Shown here: in pieces, positions 10,100 through 21,574 of the stretch
Position numbering within the stretch: the first letter of the stretch is position 1
How the letters are laid out: each line of letters starts with the position of its first letter
Notes under the pieces: model-generated
Told to the model about the DNA's origin: nothing
The model's database searches: none
The model's input: only the letters and a program-made list of their open reading frames with translations
Source: Zeus faber
Taxonomy: Eukaryota > Chordata > Actinopteri > Zeiformes > Zeidae
Assembly (NCBI GenBank): GCA_960531495.1
Contig: OY482861.1
Span: 1,116,001 to 1,180,000 of the forward strand
DNA length: 64,000 nt
Reading direction: 5' to 3'
Program-made: the position numbers and the translations under genes

Positions 10100-10449
10100 C
10101 AGTGATACATATAATTGTGGCCTGCGTGCCGCAAGTTGAAATGAACAGTAAAACTTTCGCCATGTCGGCGCACCACAGCCATCTCCTTCCCTAAGCCCTT
10201 ACCTGTGGGCAGAGACTTCCACAAGTTGCGCCTGAGCAGAGACCCGGTAGGGGCAGGGCGCCGAGTAAATGGCGCCCCGGAGTCTTTATGTTGTCCGCAG
10301 CCGGTGCTTGACTACTTTGTCCGCCACATTTATATTTTGAATTTTATTTTCAAGTTGTAATTTCTCTTACCTGTTTTACTTTAAAATGACACAGAATAAT
10401 AATTTATTACTTGTTAATTGTAATGAAAAATTTTAGCTCAAAATTGTAT

Positions 10450-10514
10450 GCGAGCCATATACCGTCATCAAAAGAGCCGTAATTGGCTCGCGAGCCATAG
10501 GTTCCCGACCCCTG
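10450..10514 (-). mobile_element. Terminal end of a hAT-like DNA transposon
   Basis: From 10514 leftwards the minus strand reads CAGGGGTCGGGAACCTATGG followed by CTCGCGAGCC and further GGCTC motifs. A CAGGGGT(C)GG start followed by GGCTC..GAGCC is typical of hAT terminal inverted repeats. It points towards the hAT transposase scrap at 9640-9855 on the same strand, so both may be remains of one deleted copy. The opposite end and an 8-bp target duplication (candidate CTCTAGAT at 10515-10522) were not found on the left. Confidence 0.5.
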
Positions 10515-12150
10515 CTCTAGATTGATTCAATCTTTAAGCTTACTCAGATCTTCCCTGATCGGAACAATATCTCAGTGAGTCGTCACCTTCACTTTTCGGG
10601 AATCTTGTGTTGCCTTTGCTGGACCTGTCCAGACGACTCCTTGTTGGATATCTTACGGCCGGTCTCTGACTGCCGCTGGGCACACAACCTGGACATGAAG
10701 AGAGTCTCATCATCGTCGCCAGATTGTTGGATAAATTATCCTAGGTGGTCGGTGAGGTTAATCTGCCCGCTACAGGAAAACAAAACTGAGAGTATTAAAG
10801 ATATTTATTCTGCAAAATAAAGAGAAAGATACCGTCATGCTTCAAAGCAGTGTTCTGATCAGTCTACCCCTATTACTGACGAAGAGGGCTTTATACCAAA
10901 GAGAGGTTGTGTGTCAGGTGTCATTTACAACTCTGATCCTCAGTCATATCCCTGGGTGTTCCCCCAAACAGTGATTTAACAGTCAAACTTCGGTCACAGA
11001 CACAATCCTACTGTACCATAAAACAAACACACAACGCTCTTTTAAGTCCCTCTTGTCCTTATCCTTATCTCCACACAAGGTTAAGTGAAGGATGGAATGT
11101 GGTCTGGTTTTTCCAATACTACAACTGAAATGTTTTAGACAGTTTTTACACACAGACACACACAGACAATTTTTTTGTCTCTTTATATTAACTCTGAGTG
11201 ACTCCTAAAAACCCATAGACAATGAGTTTTATAACTAAGTAACATACAAAAGGCTATTGTCCTGTATAAAACATGTAAAACCTCATTCAAATAGTTGATC
11301 ATGTGCATTTTTCTCTCACAGCCTACATACGTGCAACTGCGGCTCTAGCGCATGCCACTGTGATTGCACTGACGTTTCACCTTCTGGACTTGATAGACCT
11401 GCTGGCTAATTTAAGGGTCTTATTGGCCCGACTTAATGGCCTTGTTGGCCGACTTGAAGGACCTGCTGGATGCGTTGCCAAGCCCGCTTTGCGCACTCAA
11501 AGTTGTACTGCCACTGCGGTCCAGGCCTTTTGCCCGTTCCTCCAAGCCTGGCTGTCTGTTTGGGCCCACGAGTTCTGTGGAGCCTCAGCCTTTCGAGGGG
11601 TCTGAGGGTTCCGTGGGCCCTGGGTGTTCTGACATCATTGCTCTCAGCAATGCCTTGAGGTGAGGCCAATCTTTTTACTCTTAAGCCCTCACCACATGTA
11701 GCTGTACTTGGCTATACAGCGAGCTAAACACTCTTGCAATAAGTACCCAGAGACAGGAGCGCACTTTTGGTATCGTTAATGAAAGCGGTGTAAAACTGTG
11801 GAACAGTAGAGAAATATGCAGATAAACGATCAATCTCTATGCAGATGTAGATAACGTGTTAATACGTTGTCATAGCTCCCACATTGTATACATACAACAA
11901 TAACATGAATTATCTCACAAATTGTGCTTTCTCAAGGGCAGTGAAGAGGCTGATGGAAGAGATGTTAATCCGGGTCTGGGACATGATCAGATTGGCTGAG
12001 TGTGCCTTGATCTGTTTATGCCTGTTCTGATTTTACTATTATATTATTATACTATCATCCAAATGCTATGATGTTGCAATACTGACTGCGCGGGGGGCGC
12101 ACCGGGAGGCAGAACAACCGTGTTTTGGTTGCATCTAAATTTTTTAGTAT
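10515..12150. other. Intergenic sequence, no gene supported
   Basis: Mixed-composition DNA. Around 11390-11470 the plus strand has short leucine-rich repeats (CTGGCTAATTT..., TTGGCCCGACTTAATGG, TTGGCCGACTTGAAGG) that make a leucine-rich ORF at 11303-11605, but it has no recognisable domain and an opposite-strand ORF overlaps it. Nothing else is supported. Confidence 0.55.
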
Positions 12151-12270
12151 GGCTTTTAAGTTGGTTTTTAACTGTATTTCTGTGTTTGTATTGGAACTGA
12201 TTTTTTTAATCTGGCTTTTAAATCAGTTTTGAAACTGTATTTCTGTATCAGGATTGGGTCTGAATTTTTG
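12151..12270 (+). repeat. Two-copy direct repeat, about 60 bp
   Basis: TGGCTTTTAAGTTGG...AACTGTATTTCTGT (from 12151) is repeated as TGGCTTTTAAATCAG...AACTGTATTTCTGT (from 12213), diverged. Confidence 0.55.
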
Positions 12271-12960
12271 GGACACATCATCAGTAGTGGACCCCAGGAC
12301 CATGAGGTGTTTGACCATTATCACTAGACACCCTCGCCTGAGGAAGGCCCTCCCGTGGTTGATCAAGCCTCGGAGTGTGTCCCATAGCCAATTGGAGTTC
12401 AATTTGGGTTATGCTCGATTGTGGGTAGGCAAAGAGTTTTGCTAAGCATTAATTTAGAATGATTTATGTTAAGAGTTTTGCTAAACATTAATTTTGAATG
12501 ACCAATTTACTAATGCTTCATGCAATTATGCCATGTCAAGGTTGGTATGGTAAATTATAAAAAAAAAATAAAAGGTTACGTTTAATAGGTAAGTATTTAG
12601 AGGTGTCTTGTGTTCCTACTTTGTGTCAGGGTCTTCTGTAGGTTCAGAATGAAGTTAGCTCCTCGGCACATCTGAATTTATGGGGCATAGCTCCACCCAT
12701 TTTTTGGAATAAACTCCTTTTATTTTCTTTGTTTTCTTCCAATAAAAATCCTAATTGGTTTTAACCAATTGGGGATGGGGGGATGGGTTTTAACCAACTT
12801 CATCTTTCATTTTCATAAACGTCCTTTACTTACTCAACTTACTACGCCGGATCGAGCTGTACACTCTACCTTCATCCACTCCCTCATTTTCATGAGGGAA
12901 AGGAGGATAGAAGAGAGAAGATAGAAGATAACGTATTGTCAGACGATTTAAAATGCTGAA
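12271..12960. other. Non-coding stretch with short duplications
   Basis: AGAGTTTTGCTAA-CATTAATTT occurs twice (about 12431-12462 and 12472-12500). A perfect inverted repeat AATTGGTT/AACCAATT with a 2-nt centre lies near 12752-12770. No ORF or RNA gene recognised. Confidence 0.5.
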
Positions 12961-14030
12961 AAGGCGGTTAGGTTAAAAGCTTGTATGTGCGCCCCACACT
13001 GTGTTGGTGTGGGGCGTGGTTGTGTGTTTGGGCGCCGCGCCCCTGCATCGATCTGGTCGCGATTCGCCTATCTCTCCCAGTGCCAAAACTTATATTCACA
13101 AATACACCACACAATAGGCCTAGGGCTTGCGGGATGGGTGGGGTGCAAGCTATATAGGTGGGGATGCAGCGGGCAGCTGCCATCTTGCCTGTCACGCTCC
13201 TGCCCCAGCGTGCTTCTCGTCCGTTACGAAATGTTAATCCGACTCATATTGGCTTAGAATGCATACACTCGCACACGAATCCTACTCCAAGCAACACTCC
13301 ACCAGACCAGGGTCTGCGGGGCAGGAGGGGTGTGAGTGATTCAGGGTCGACTTGCCTGAAGGACTTGCATCCCCAACCCCGCAATTTTGACTGCAATAGG
13401 CAACAGTACACATTTAGCACTGGGGTTTTCCGGGATGGACAGACAGGCGGTCCTATCACACACACACACACATGCACACACCACCACACCTTCTTTGAAT
13501 GCACCCCAGCAGCCTTCTGGTTGCATTACTCTCCTTTTCTCCCTCATTTACTGCCATAACTATGACAGGAAGAGGCCAGGTGACCATTTGTCATTCCAGT
13601 TTTCCTGGACCTAATCAACTGTTTTTCATTACATGTTGTCGTCCAATGTTAATTTTTTTGTGTAAATGTTTTCAGGTTCTATGTTTAATTGTCTCACCGG
13701 CCATGATTCTCTCCCTCTTGGGGTAGTGATCAGTTGTTTATAGACCCAAACATGATAAATAGTTTTCCAAAGAGGGGGGTTGGTGGTGGTTCTCTTTGAC
13801 CAAAAACTGTGCTCTTGTCATCCTACAGGTCATCCACTGGACAGAATTATTGCAGCAGTTCTTGATGATTTAAGAATTAATAAAGTGTCGCATTGCAGGT
13901 GGAGAACTTGAGCTACACTTGCGGACTAACTCCGTCCTAGATGCAATGGCATGCAAATACTCTTTGTTGTATGCCCAGCATGCTGACAGGATGGGTTGAA
14001 AATAAATAAATAAAAAATAAAATCTCCACG
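12961..14030. other. Satellite-flanking sequence, no gene seen
   Basis: Contains a CA microsatellite (about 13457-13485) and overlapping short ORFs on both strands without domains. The last 30-40 bases before the array begin to resemble decayed A-monomer sequence. Confidence 0.55.
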
Positions 14031-17000
14031 AATTACTCTGTGTGGCAGGATCAGACAAAAGGTCAAACATGTATTTGTCGAGTTAAAAAACGCATTTTCA
14101 GCCCATTTAAACGTCGAAAAGGCGGATCGGTTAAACGCTACAGTCATTACTCTGTGTGACAGTGTCAGGCAGTTTAAATACTATGATGAACTAGTATGTG
14201 CTGCTAAAGTGTTGTTTGTCAAACAGTTGTAGGTCCTTCTAACATTTATTTTTCGAGTAATGATTATTTTTATCAACGTCTGCACATGTGGGAAAAAACG
14301 CATTTTCAGCCGATTTAAACGCCGAAAAGGCGGATCGGTTAAACGCTACAGTCATTACTCTGTGCGACAGTGTCAGACAGTTTAAATACTATGATGAACT
14401 AGTATGTGCTGCTAAAGTGTTGTCTGTCAACGAGTTTTAGGCTCATATAAAATGTATTTTTCGAGTTATGAGTATTTTCAGAATTTTGGACGGTTTGCTG
14501 CCTTGCTGAATTAGAGAAACACCGAACCAATGTCTCTTTATAGGTGAATGATTCAGAATGCTGCAGTACACCATATAATTTTAATTAATATGAGGAACAA
14601 TTATGTGCTTAAGTCTTTCTCAAAGACAGTTTAAATACAATGATAAACTAGTATGTGCTGCTAAAGTGTTGTTTGTCAACCAGTTTTAGGCCCATATAAA
14701 ATGTATTTCTCGAGTTATGATCATTTTCATCAAAGTCTACACATGTGGGAAAAAACGCATTTTCAGCCGATTTAAACGTCGATTTGGCGGAACGGTTAAA
14801 CGCTTCAGCCATTACTATGTGACAGTGTCAGACAGTTTAAATACAATGATAAACTAGTATGTGCTGCTAAAGAGTTGTTTTTCAAACAGTTTTAGGCCCA
14901 TTTAAAATGTATTTTTCGAGTTATGATCATGTTCAGAACTTTGGACGATTTGCTGTCTAGCTGAATTAGAGAAACACCGAACAATTGTCTCTTTGTAGGT
15001 GCATGATTTTGAATGCTGCAGTACACCATATAACTTTAATTAATATGAGGAACTATTATGTGCTTCTTAAGTCTTTCTCAAAGACAGTTTAAATACAATG
15101 ATAAACTAGTATGTGCTGCTAAAGTCTTGTTTGTCAACCAGTTTTAGGCCCATATAAAATGTATTTTTCGAGTTCTGATAATTTTCATCAAAGTCTACAC
15201 GTGGGAAAAAACGCATTTTCAGTCGATTTAAACGTCGACAAGGCGAATCGGTTAAACGCTTAAGTCATTACTCCATGTGACAGTGTCAGACAGTTTAAAT
15301 ACAATGATAAACTAGTATGTGCTGCTAAAGTCTTGTTTGTCAACCAGTTTTAGGCCCAAATAAAATGTATTTTTCGAGTTCTGATAATTTTCATCAAAGC
15401 TACACGTGAGAAAAAACGCATTTTCAGCCGATTTAAACGTCGAAAAGGCGAATCGTTTGAACGCTTCAGTCATTACTCTATGTGACAGTGTCAGTCAGTT
15501 TAAATACAATGATGAACTAGTATGTGCTGCTAAAGTCTTGTTTGTCAACCAGTTTTAGGCCCATATAAAATGTATTTTTCGAGTTCAGATAATTTTCATC
15601 AAAGTCTACACGTGGGAAAAAACGCATTTTCAGTCGATTTAAACGTCGCTTGGCGGAACGGTTAAACACTTCAATCATTACTCTATGTGACAGTGTCAGA
15701 CAGTTTAAATACAATGATAAACTAGTATGTGCTGCTAAAGTCTTGTTTGTCAACCAGTTTTAGGCCCAAATAAAATGTATTTTTCGAGTTCTGATAATTT
15801 TCCGAACTTTGGACCGTTTGCTGTCTAGCTGAATTAGAGAAACACCGAACCATTGTCTCTTTGTTGGTGAATGATTCAGAATGCTGCAGTACACCATATA
15901 ACTTTAATTAATATGAGGAACAATTATTTTGCTTCTTAAGTCTTTCTCAAAGACAGTTTAAATACAATGATAAACTAGTATGTGCTGCTAAAGTGTTGTT
16001 TGTCAACCAGTTTTAGGCCCATATAAAATGTATTTTTCGAGTTATGATAATTTTCATCAAAGTCTACACATGTGGGAAAAAACGCATTTTCAGCCGATTT
16101 AAACGTCGAAAAGGCGGATCGGTTAAACGCTTCAGCCATTACTCTGTGACAGTGTCAGACAGTTTAAATACAATGATAAACTAGTATGTGCTACTAAAGT
16201 CTTGTTTGTCAACCAGTTTTAGGCCCATATAAAATGTATTTTTCGAGTTCTGATAATTTTCATCAAAGTCTACACGTGGGAAAAAACGCATTTTCAGCCG
16301 ATTTTAACGTCCATTGGCGGAACGGTTAAACGCTTCAGTCATTACTCTATGTGACAGTGTCAGACAGTTTAAATACAATGATAAACTAGTATGTGCTGCT
16401 AAAGTGTTGTTTGCCAACCAGTTTTAGGCCCATATAAAATGTATTTTTCGAGTTATGATCATTTTCCGAACTTTGGACCGTTTGCTGTCTAGCTGAATTA
16501 GAGAAACACCGAACCATTGTCTCTTTGTAGGCGCATGATTTAGAATGCTGCAGTACAGCATAGAAATTTAATTAATATGATGAACTATTATGTGCTTCTT
16601 AAGTTTTTCTCACAGAGTTCTAGGCCCATCTAACATGTATTTGTGGAGTTATGATCATTTTCAGAACTTTGGACGATTTGCTGTCGAGCTGAATTAGAGA
16701 AACACCGAACCATTGTCTCTTTGTAGGTGAATGATTCAGAATGCTGCAGTACACCATATAACTTTAATTAATATGAGGAACAATTATTTTGCTTCTTAAG
16801 TCTTTCTCAAAGACAGTTTAAATACAATGATGAACTAGTATGTGCTGCTTATGTCTTGTTTGTCAACCAGTTTTAGGCCCATATAAAATGTATTTTTCGA
16901 GTTCTGATAATTTTCATCAAAGTCTACACATGTGGGAAAAAATGCATTTTCAGCTGATTTTAACGTCGATTTGGTGGAACGGTTAAACGCTTCAGTCATT

Positions 17001-18675
17001 ACTCTATGTGACAGTGTCAGACAGTTTAAATACAATGATAAACTAGTATGTGCTGCTAAAGTGTTGTTTGCCAACCAGTTTTAGGCCCATATAAAATGTA
17101 TTTTTCGAGTTATGATCATTTTCCGAACTTTGGACCGTTTGCTGTCTAGCTGAATTAGAGAAACACCGAACCATTGTCTCTTTGTAGGCGCATGATTTAG
17201 AATGCTGCAGTACACCATATAACTTTAATGAATATGAGGAACTATTATGTGCTTCTTAAGTCTTTCTCAAAGACAGTTTAAATACAATGATAAACTAGTA
17301 TGTGCTGCTAAAGTCTTGTTTGTCAACCAGTTTTAGGCCCATATAAAATGTATTTTTCGAGTTCTGATAATTTTCATCAAAGTCTACACGTGGGAAAAAA
17401 CGCATTTTCAGTCTATTTAAACGTCGACAAGGCGAATCGGTTAAACGCTTAAGTCATTACTCCATGTGACAGTGTCAGACAGTTTAAATACAATGATAAA
17501 CTAGTATGTGCTGCTAAAGTCTTGTTTGTCAACCAGTTTTAGGCCCAAATAAAATGTATTTTTCGAGTTCTGATAATTTTCATCAAAGTCTACACGTGGG
17601 AAAAAATGCATTTTCAGCTGATTTTAACGTCGATTTGGTGGAACGGTTAAACGCTTCAGTCATTACTCTATGTGACAGTGTCAGACAGTTTAAATACAAT
17701 GATAAACTAGTATGTGCTGCTAAAGTGTTGTTTGCCAACCAGTTTTAGGCCCATATAAAATGTATTTTTCGAGTTATGATCATTTTCCGAACTTTGGACC
17801 GTTTGCTGTCTAGCTGAATTAGAGAAACACCGAACCATTGTCTCTTTGTAGGCGCATGATTTAGAATGCTGCAGTACACCATATAACTTTAATGAATATG
17901 AGGAACTATTATGTGCTTCTTAAGTCTTTCTCAAAGACAGTTTAAATACAATGATAAACTAGTATGTGCTGCTAAAGTGTTGTTTGTCAACCAGTTTTAG
18001 GCCCATATAAAATGTATTTTTCGAGTTCTGATAATTTTCATCAACGTCTACACATGTGGGAAAAAATGCATTTTAAGCCGATTTTAACGTCGATTTGGTG
18101 GAACGGTTAAACGCTTCAGTCATTACTCTGTGACAGTGTCAGACAGTTTAAATACAATGATGAACTAGTATGTGCTGCTAAAGTGTTGTTTGTCAAACAG
18201 TTTTAGGTCCATATAAAATGTATTTTTCGAGTTATGATCATTTTCAGAACTTTGGACGATTTGCTGTCTAGCTGAATTAGAGAAACACCGAACAATTGTC
18301 TCTTTGTAGGTGCATGATTTTGAATGCTGCAGTACACCATATAACTTTAATTAATATGAGGAACAATTATGTGCTTCTTAAGTCTTTCTCAAAGACAGTT
18401 TAAATACAATGATAAACTAGTATGTGCAGCTAAAGTCTTGTTTGTCAACCAGTTTTAGGCCCATATAAAATGTATTTTTCGAGTTATGATAATTTTCATC
18501 AATGTCTACACGTGGGAAAAAACGCATTTTCAGTCGATTTAAACGTCGATTTGGCGGAACGGTTAAACGCTTCAGTCATTACTCTATGTGACAGTGTCAG
18601 TCAGTTTAAATACAATGATGAACTAGTATGTGCTGCTAAAGTCTTGTTTGTCAACCAGTTTTAGGCCCATATAAA

Positions 18676-18881
18676 ATGTATTTTTCGAGTTCAGATAATT
18701 TTCATCAAAGTCTACACGTGGGAAAAAACGCATTTTCAGTCGATTTAAACGTCGATTTGGCGGAACGGTTAAACACTTCAGTCATTACTCTATGTGACAG
18801 TGTCAGACAGTTTAAATACAATGATAAACTAGTATGTGCTGCTAAAGTCTTGTTTGTCAACCAGTTTTAGGCCCAAATAAA
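18676..18881 (+). repeat. Representative A monomer (206 bp)
   Basis: A complete A unit from one ATGTATTTTTCGAG to the next. It contains the palindrome TGACAGTGTCA at 18795-18805. A 195-nt plus-strand ORF exists in the A version with CTACACGTGGG; the equally common A version with CTACACATGTGGG is 2 nt longer and breaks that frame. Confidence 0.9.
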
Positions 18882-20207
18882 ATGTATTTTTCGAGTTCTG
18901 ATAATTTTCCGAACTTTGGACCGTTTGCTGTCTAGCTGAATTAGAGAAACACCGAACCATTGTCTCTTTGTTGGTGAATGATTCAGAATGCTGCAGTACA
19001 CCATATAACTTTAATTAATATGAGGAACAATTATTTTGCTTCTTAAGTCTTTCTCAAAGACAGTTTAAATACAATGATAAACTAGTATGTGCTGCTAAAG
19101 TGTTGTTTGTCAACCAGTTTTAGGCCCATATAAAATGTATTTTTCGAGTTATGATAATTTTCATCAAAGTCTACACGTGGGAAAAAACGCATTTTCAGCC
19201 GATTTAAACGTCGAAAAGGCGGATCGGTTAAACGCTTCAGCCATTACTCTGTGACAGTGTCAGACAGTTTAAATACAATGATAAACTAGTATGTGCTACT
19301 AAAGTCTTGTTTGTCAACCAGTTTTAGGCCCATATAAAATGTATTTTTCGAGTTCTGATAATTTTCATCAAAGTCTACACGTGGGAAAAAACGCATTTTC
19401 AGCCGATTTTAACGTCGATTTGGCGGAACGGTTAAACGCTTCAGTCATTACTCTATGTGACAGTGTCAGACAGTTTAAATACAATGATAAACTAGTATGT
19501 GCTGCTAAAGTGTTGTTTGCCAACCAGTTTTAGGCCCATATAAAATGTATTTTTCGAGTTATGATCATTTTCCGAACTTTGGACCGTTTGCTGTCTAGCT
19601 GAATTAGAGAAACACCGAACCATTGTCTCTTTGTTGGTGAATGATTCAGAATGCTGCAGTACACCATATAACTTTAATTAATATGAGGAACAATTATTTT
19701 GCTTCTTAAGTCTTTCTCAAAGACAGTTTAAATACAATGATAAACTAGTATGTGCTGCTAAAGTGTTGTTTGTCAACCAGTTTTAGGCCCATATAAAATG
19801 TATTTTTCGAGTTATGATAATTTTCATCAAAGTCTACACGTGGGAAAAAACGCATTTTCAGCCGATTTAAACGTCGAAAAGGCGGATCGGTTAAACGCTT
19901 CAGCCATTACTCTGTGACAGTGTCAGACAGTTTAAATACAATGATAAACTAGTATGTGCTACTAAAGTCTTGTTTGTCAACCAGTTTTAGGCCCATATAA
20001 AATGTATTTTTCGAGTTCTGATAATTTTCATCAAAGTCTACACGTGGGAAAAAACGCATTTTCAGCCGATTTTAACGTCGATTTGGCGGAACGGTTAAAC
20101 GCTTCAGTCATTACTCTATGTGACAGTGTCAGACAGTTTAAATACAATGATAAACTAGTATGTGCTGCTAAAGTGTTGTTTGCCAACCAGTTTTAGGCCC
20201 ATATAAA

Positions 20208-20403
20208 ATGTATTTTTCGAGTTATGATCATTTTCCGAACTTTGGACCGTTTGCTGTCTAGCTGAATTAGAGAAACACCGAACCATTGTCTCTTTGTAGG
20301 CGCATGATTCAGAATACTGCAGTACAGCATAGAAATTTAATTAATATGATGAACTATTATGTGCTTCTTAAGTGTTTCTCACAGAGTTCTAGGCCCATCT
20401 AAC
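20208..20403 (+). repeat. Representative pure B monomer (196 bp)
   Basis: Runs from ATGTATTTTTCGAG to the next ATGTATTTGTGGAG, ending in TTTCTCACAGAGTTCTAGG and CCCATCTAAC. It lacks the A-specific CAGTTTAAATAC tail and the TGACAGTGTCA palindrome. Confidence 0.88.
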
Positions 20404-21322
20404 ATGTATTTGTGGAGTTATGATCATTTTCAGAACTTTGGACGATTTGCTGTCGAGCTGAATTAGAGAAACACCGAACCATTGTCTCTTTGTAGGTGAA
20501 TGATTCAGAATGCTGCAGTACACCAAATAACTTTAATTAATATGAGGAACAATTATTTTGCTTCTTAAGTCTTTCTTAAAGACAGTTTAAATACAATGAT
20601 GAACTAGTATGTGCTGCTTATGTCTTGTTTGTCAACCAGTTTTAGGCCCATATAAAATGTATTTTTCGAGTTCTGATAATTTTCATCAAAGTCTACACAT
20701 GTGGGAAAAAATGCATTTTCAGCTGATTTTAACGTCGATTTGGTGGAACGGTTAAACGCTTCAGTCATTACTCTATGTGACAGTGTCAGACAGTTTAAAT
20801 ACAATGATAAACTAGTATGTGCTGCTAAAGTGTTGTTTGCCAACCAGTTTTAGGCCCATATAAAATGTATTTTTCGAGTTATGATCATTTTCCAAACTTT
20901 GGACCGTTTGCTGTCTAGCTGAATTAGAGAAACACCGAACCATTGTCTCTTTGTAGGCGCATGATTTAGAATGCTGCAGTACACCATATAACTTTAATGA
21001 ATATGAGGAACTATTATGTGCTTCTTAAGTCTTTCTCAAAGACAGTTTAAATACAATGATAAACTAGTATGTGCTGCTAAAGTGTTGTTTGTCAACCTGT
21101 TTTAGGCCCATATAAAATGTATTTTTCGAGTTCTGATAATTTTCATCAAAGTCTACACATGTGGGAAAAAATGCATTTTAAGCCGATTTTAACGTCGATT
21201 TGGTGGAACGGTTAAACGCTTCAGTCATTACTCTGTGACAGTGTCAGACAGTTTAAATACAATGATGAACTAGTATGTGCTGCTAAAGTGTTGTTTGTCA
21301 AACAGTTTTAGGTCCATATAAA

Positions 21323-21574
21323 ATGTATTTTTCGAGTTATGATCATTTTCAGAACTTTGGACGATTTGCTGTCTAGCTGAATTAGAGAAACACCGAACAA
21401 TTGTCTCTTTGTAGGTGCATGATTTTGAATGCTGCAGTACACCATATAACTTTAATTAATATGAGGAACAATTATGTGCTTCTTAAGTCTTTCTCAAAGA
21501 CAGTTTAAATACAATGATAAACTAGTATGTGCAGCTAAAGTCTTGTTTGTCAACCAGTTTTAGGCCCATATAAA
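21323..21574 (+). repeat. Representative hybrid H monomer (252 bp)
   Basis: The first about 175 bp follow B up to CTTAAGTCTTTCTCA. The remaining about 77 bp (AGACAGTTTAAATAC through TTTAGGCCCATATAAA) follow A. The joint contains GTCTTTCTCAAAGAC, a 6-bp stem with a 3-nt loop. It recurs dozens of times with the same joint, so it was amplified from one recombinant. Confidence 0.85.

Noticed and set aside
11303..11605. Leucine-rich 100-codon ORF as a gene
   Set aside because: It arises from short degenerate repeats, has no recognisable domain, and overlaps an equally long opposite-strand ORF.
12271..12440. Possible LTR or tRNA-derived SINE head
   Set aside because: No A/B box pair, no terminal TG...CA with a primer site, and no poly(A) or tail repeat could be matched.
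13457..13485. CA repeat as a regulatory element
   Set aside because: It is an ordinary dinucleotide microsatellite with no supporting context.
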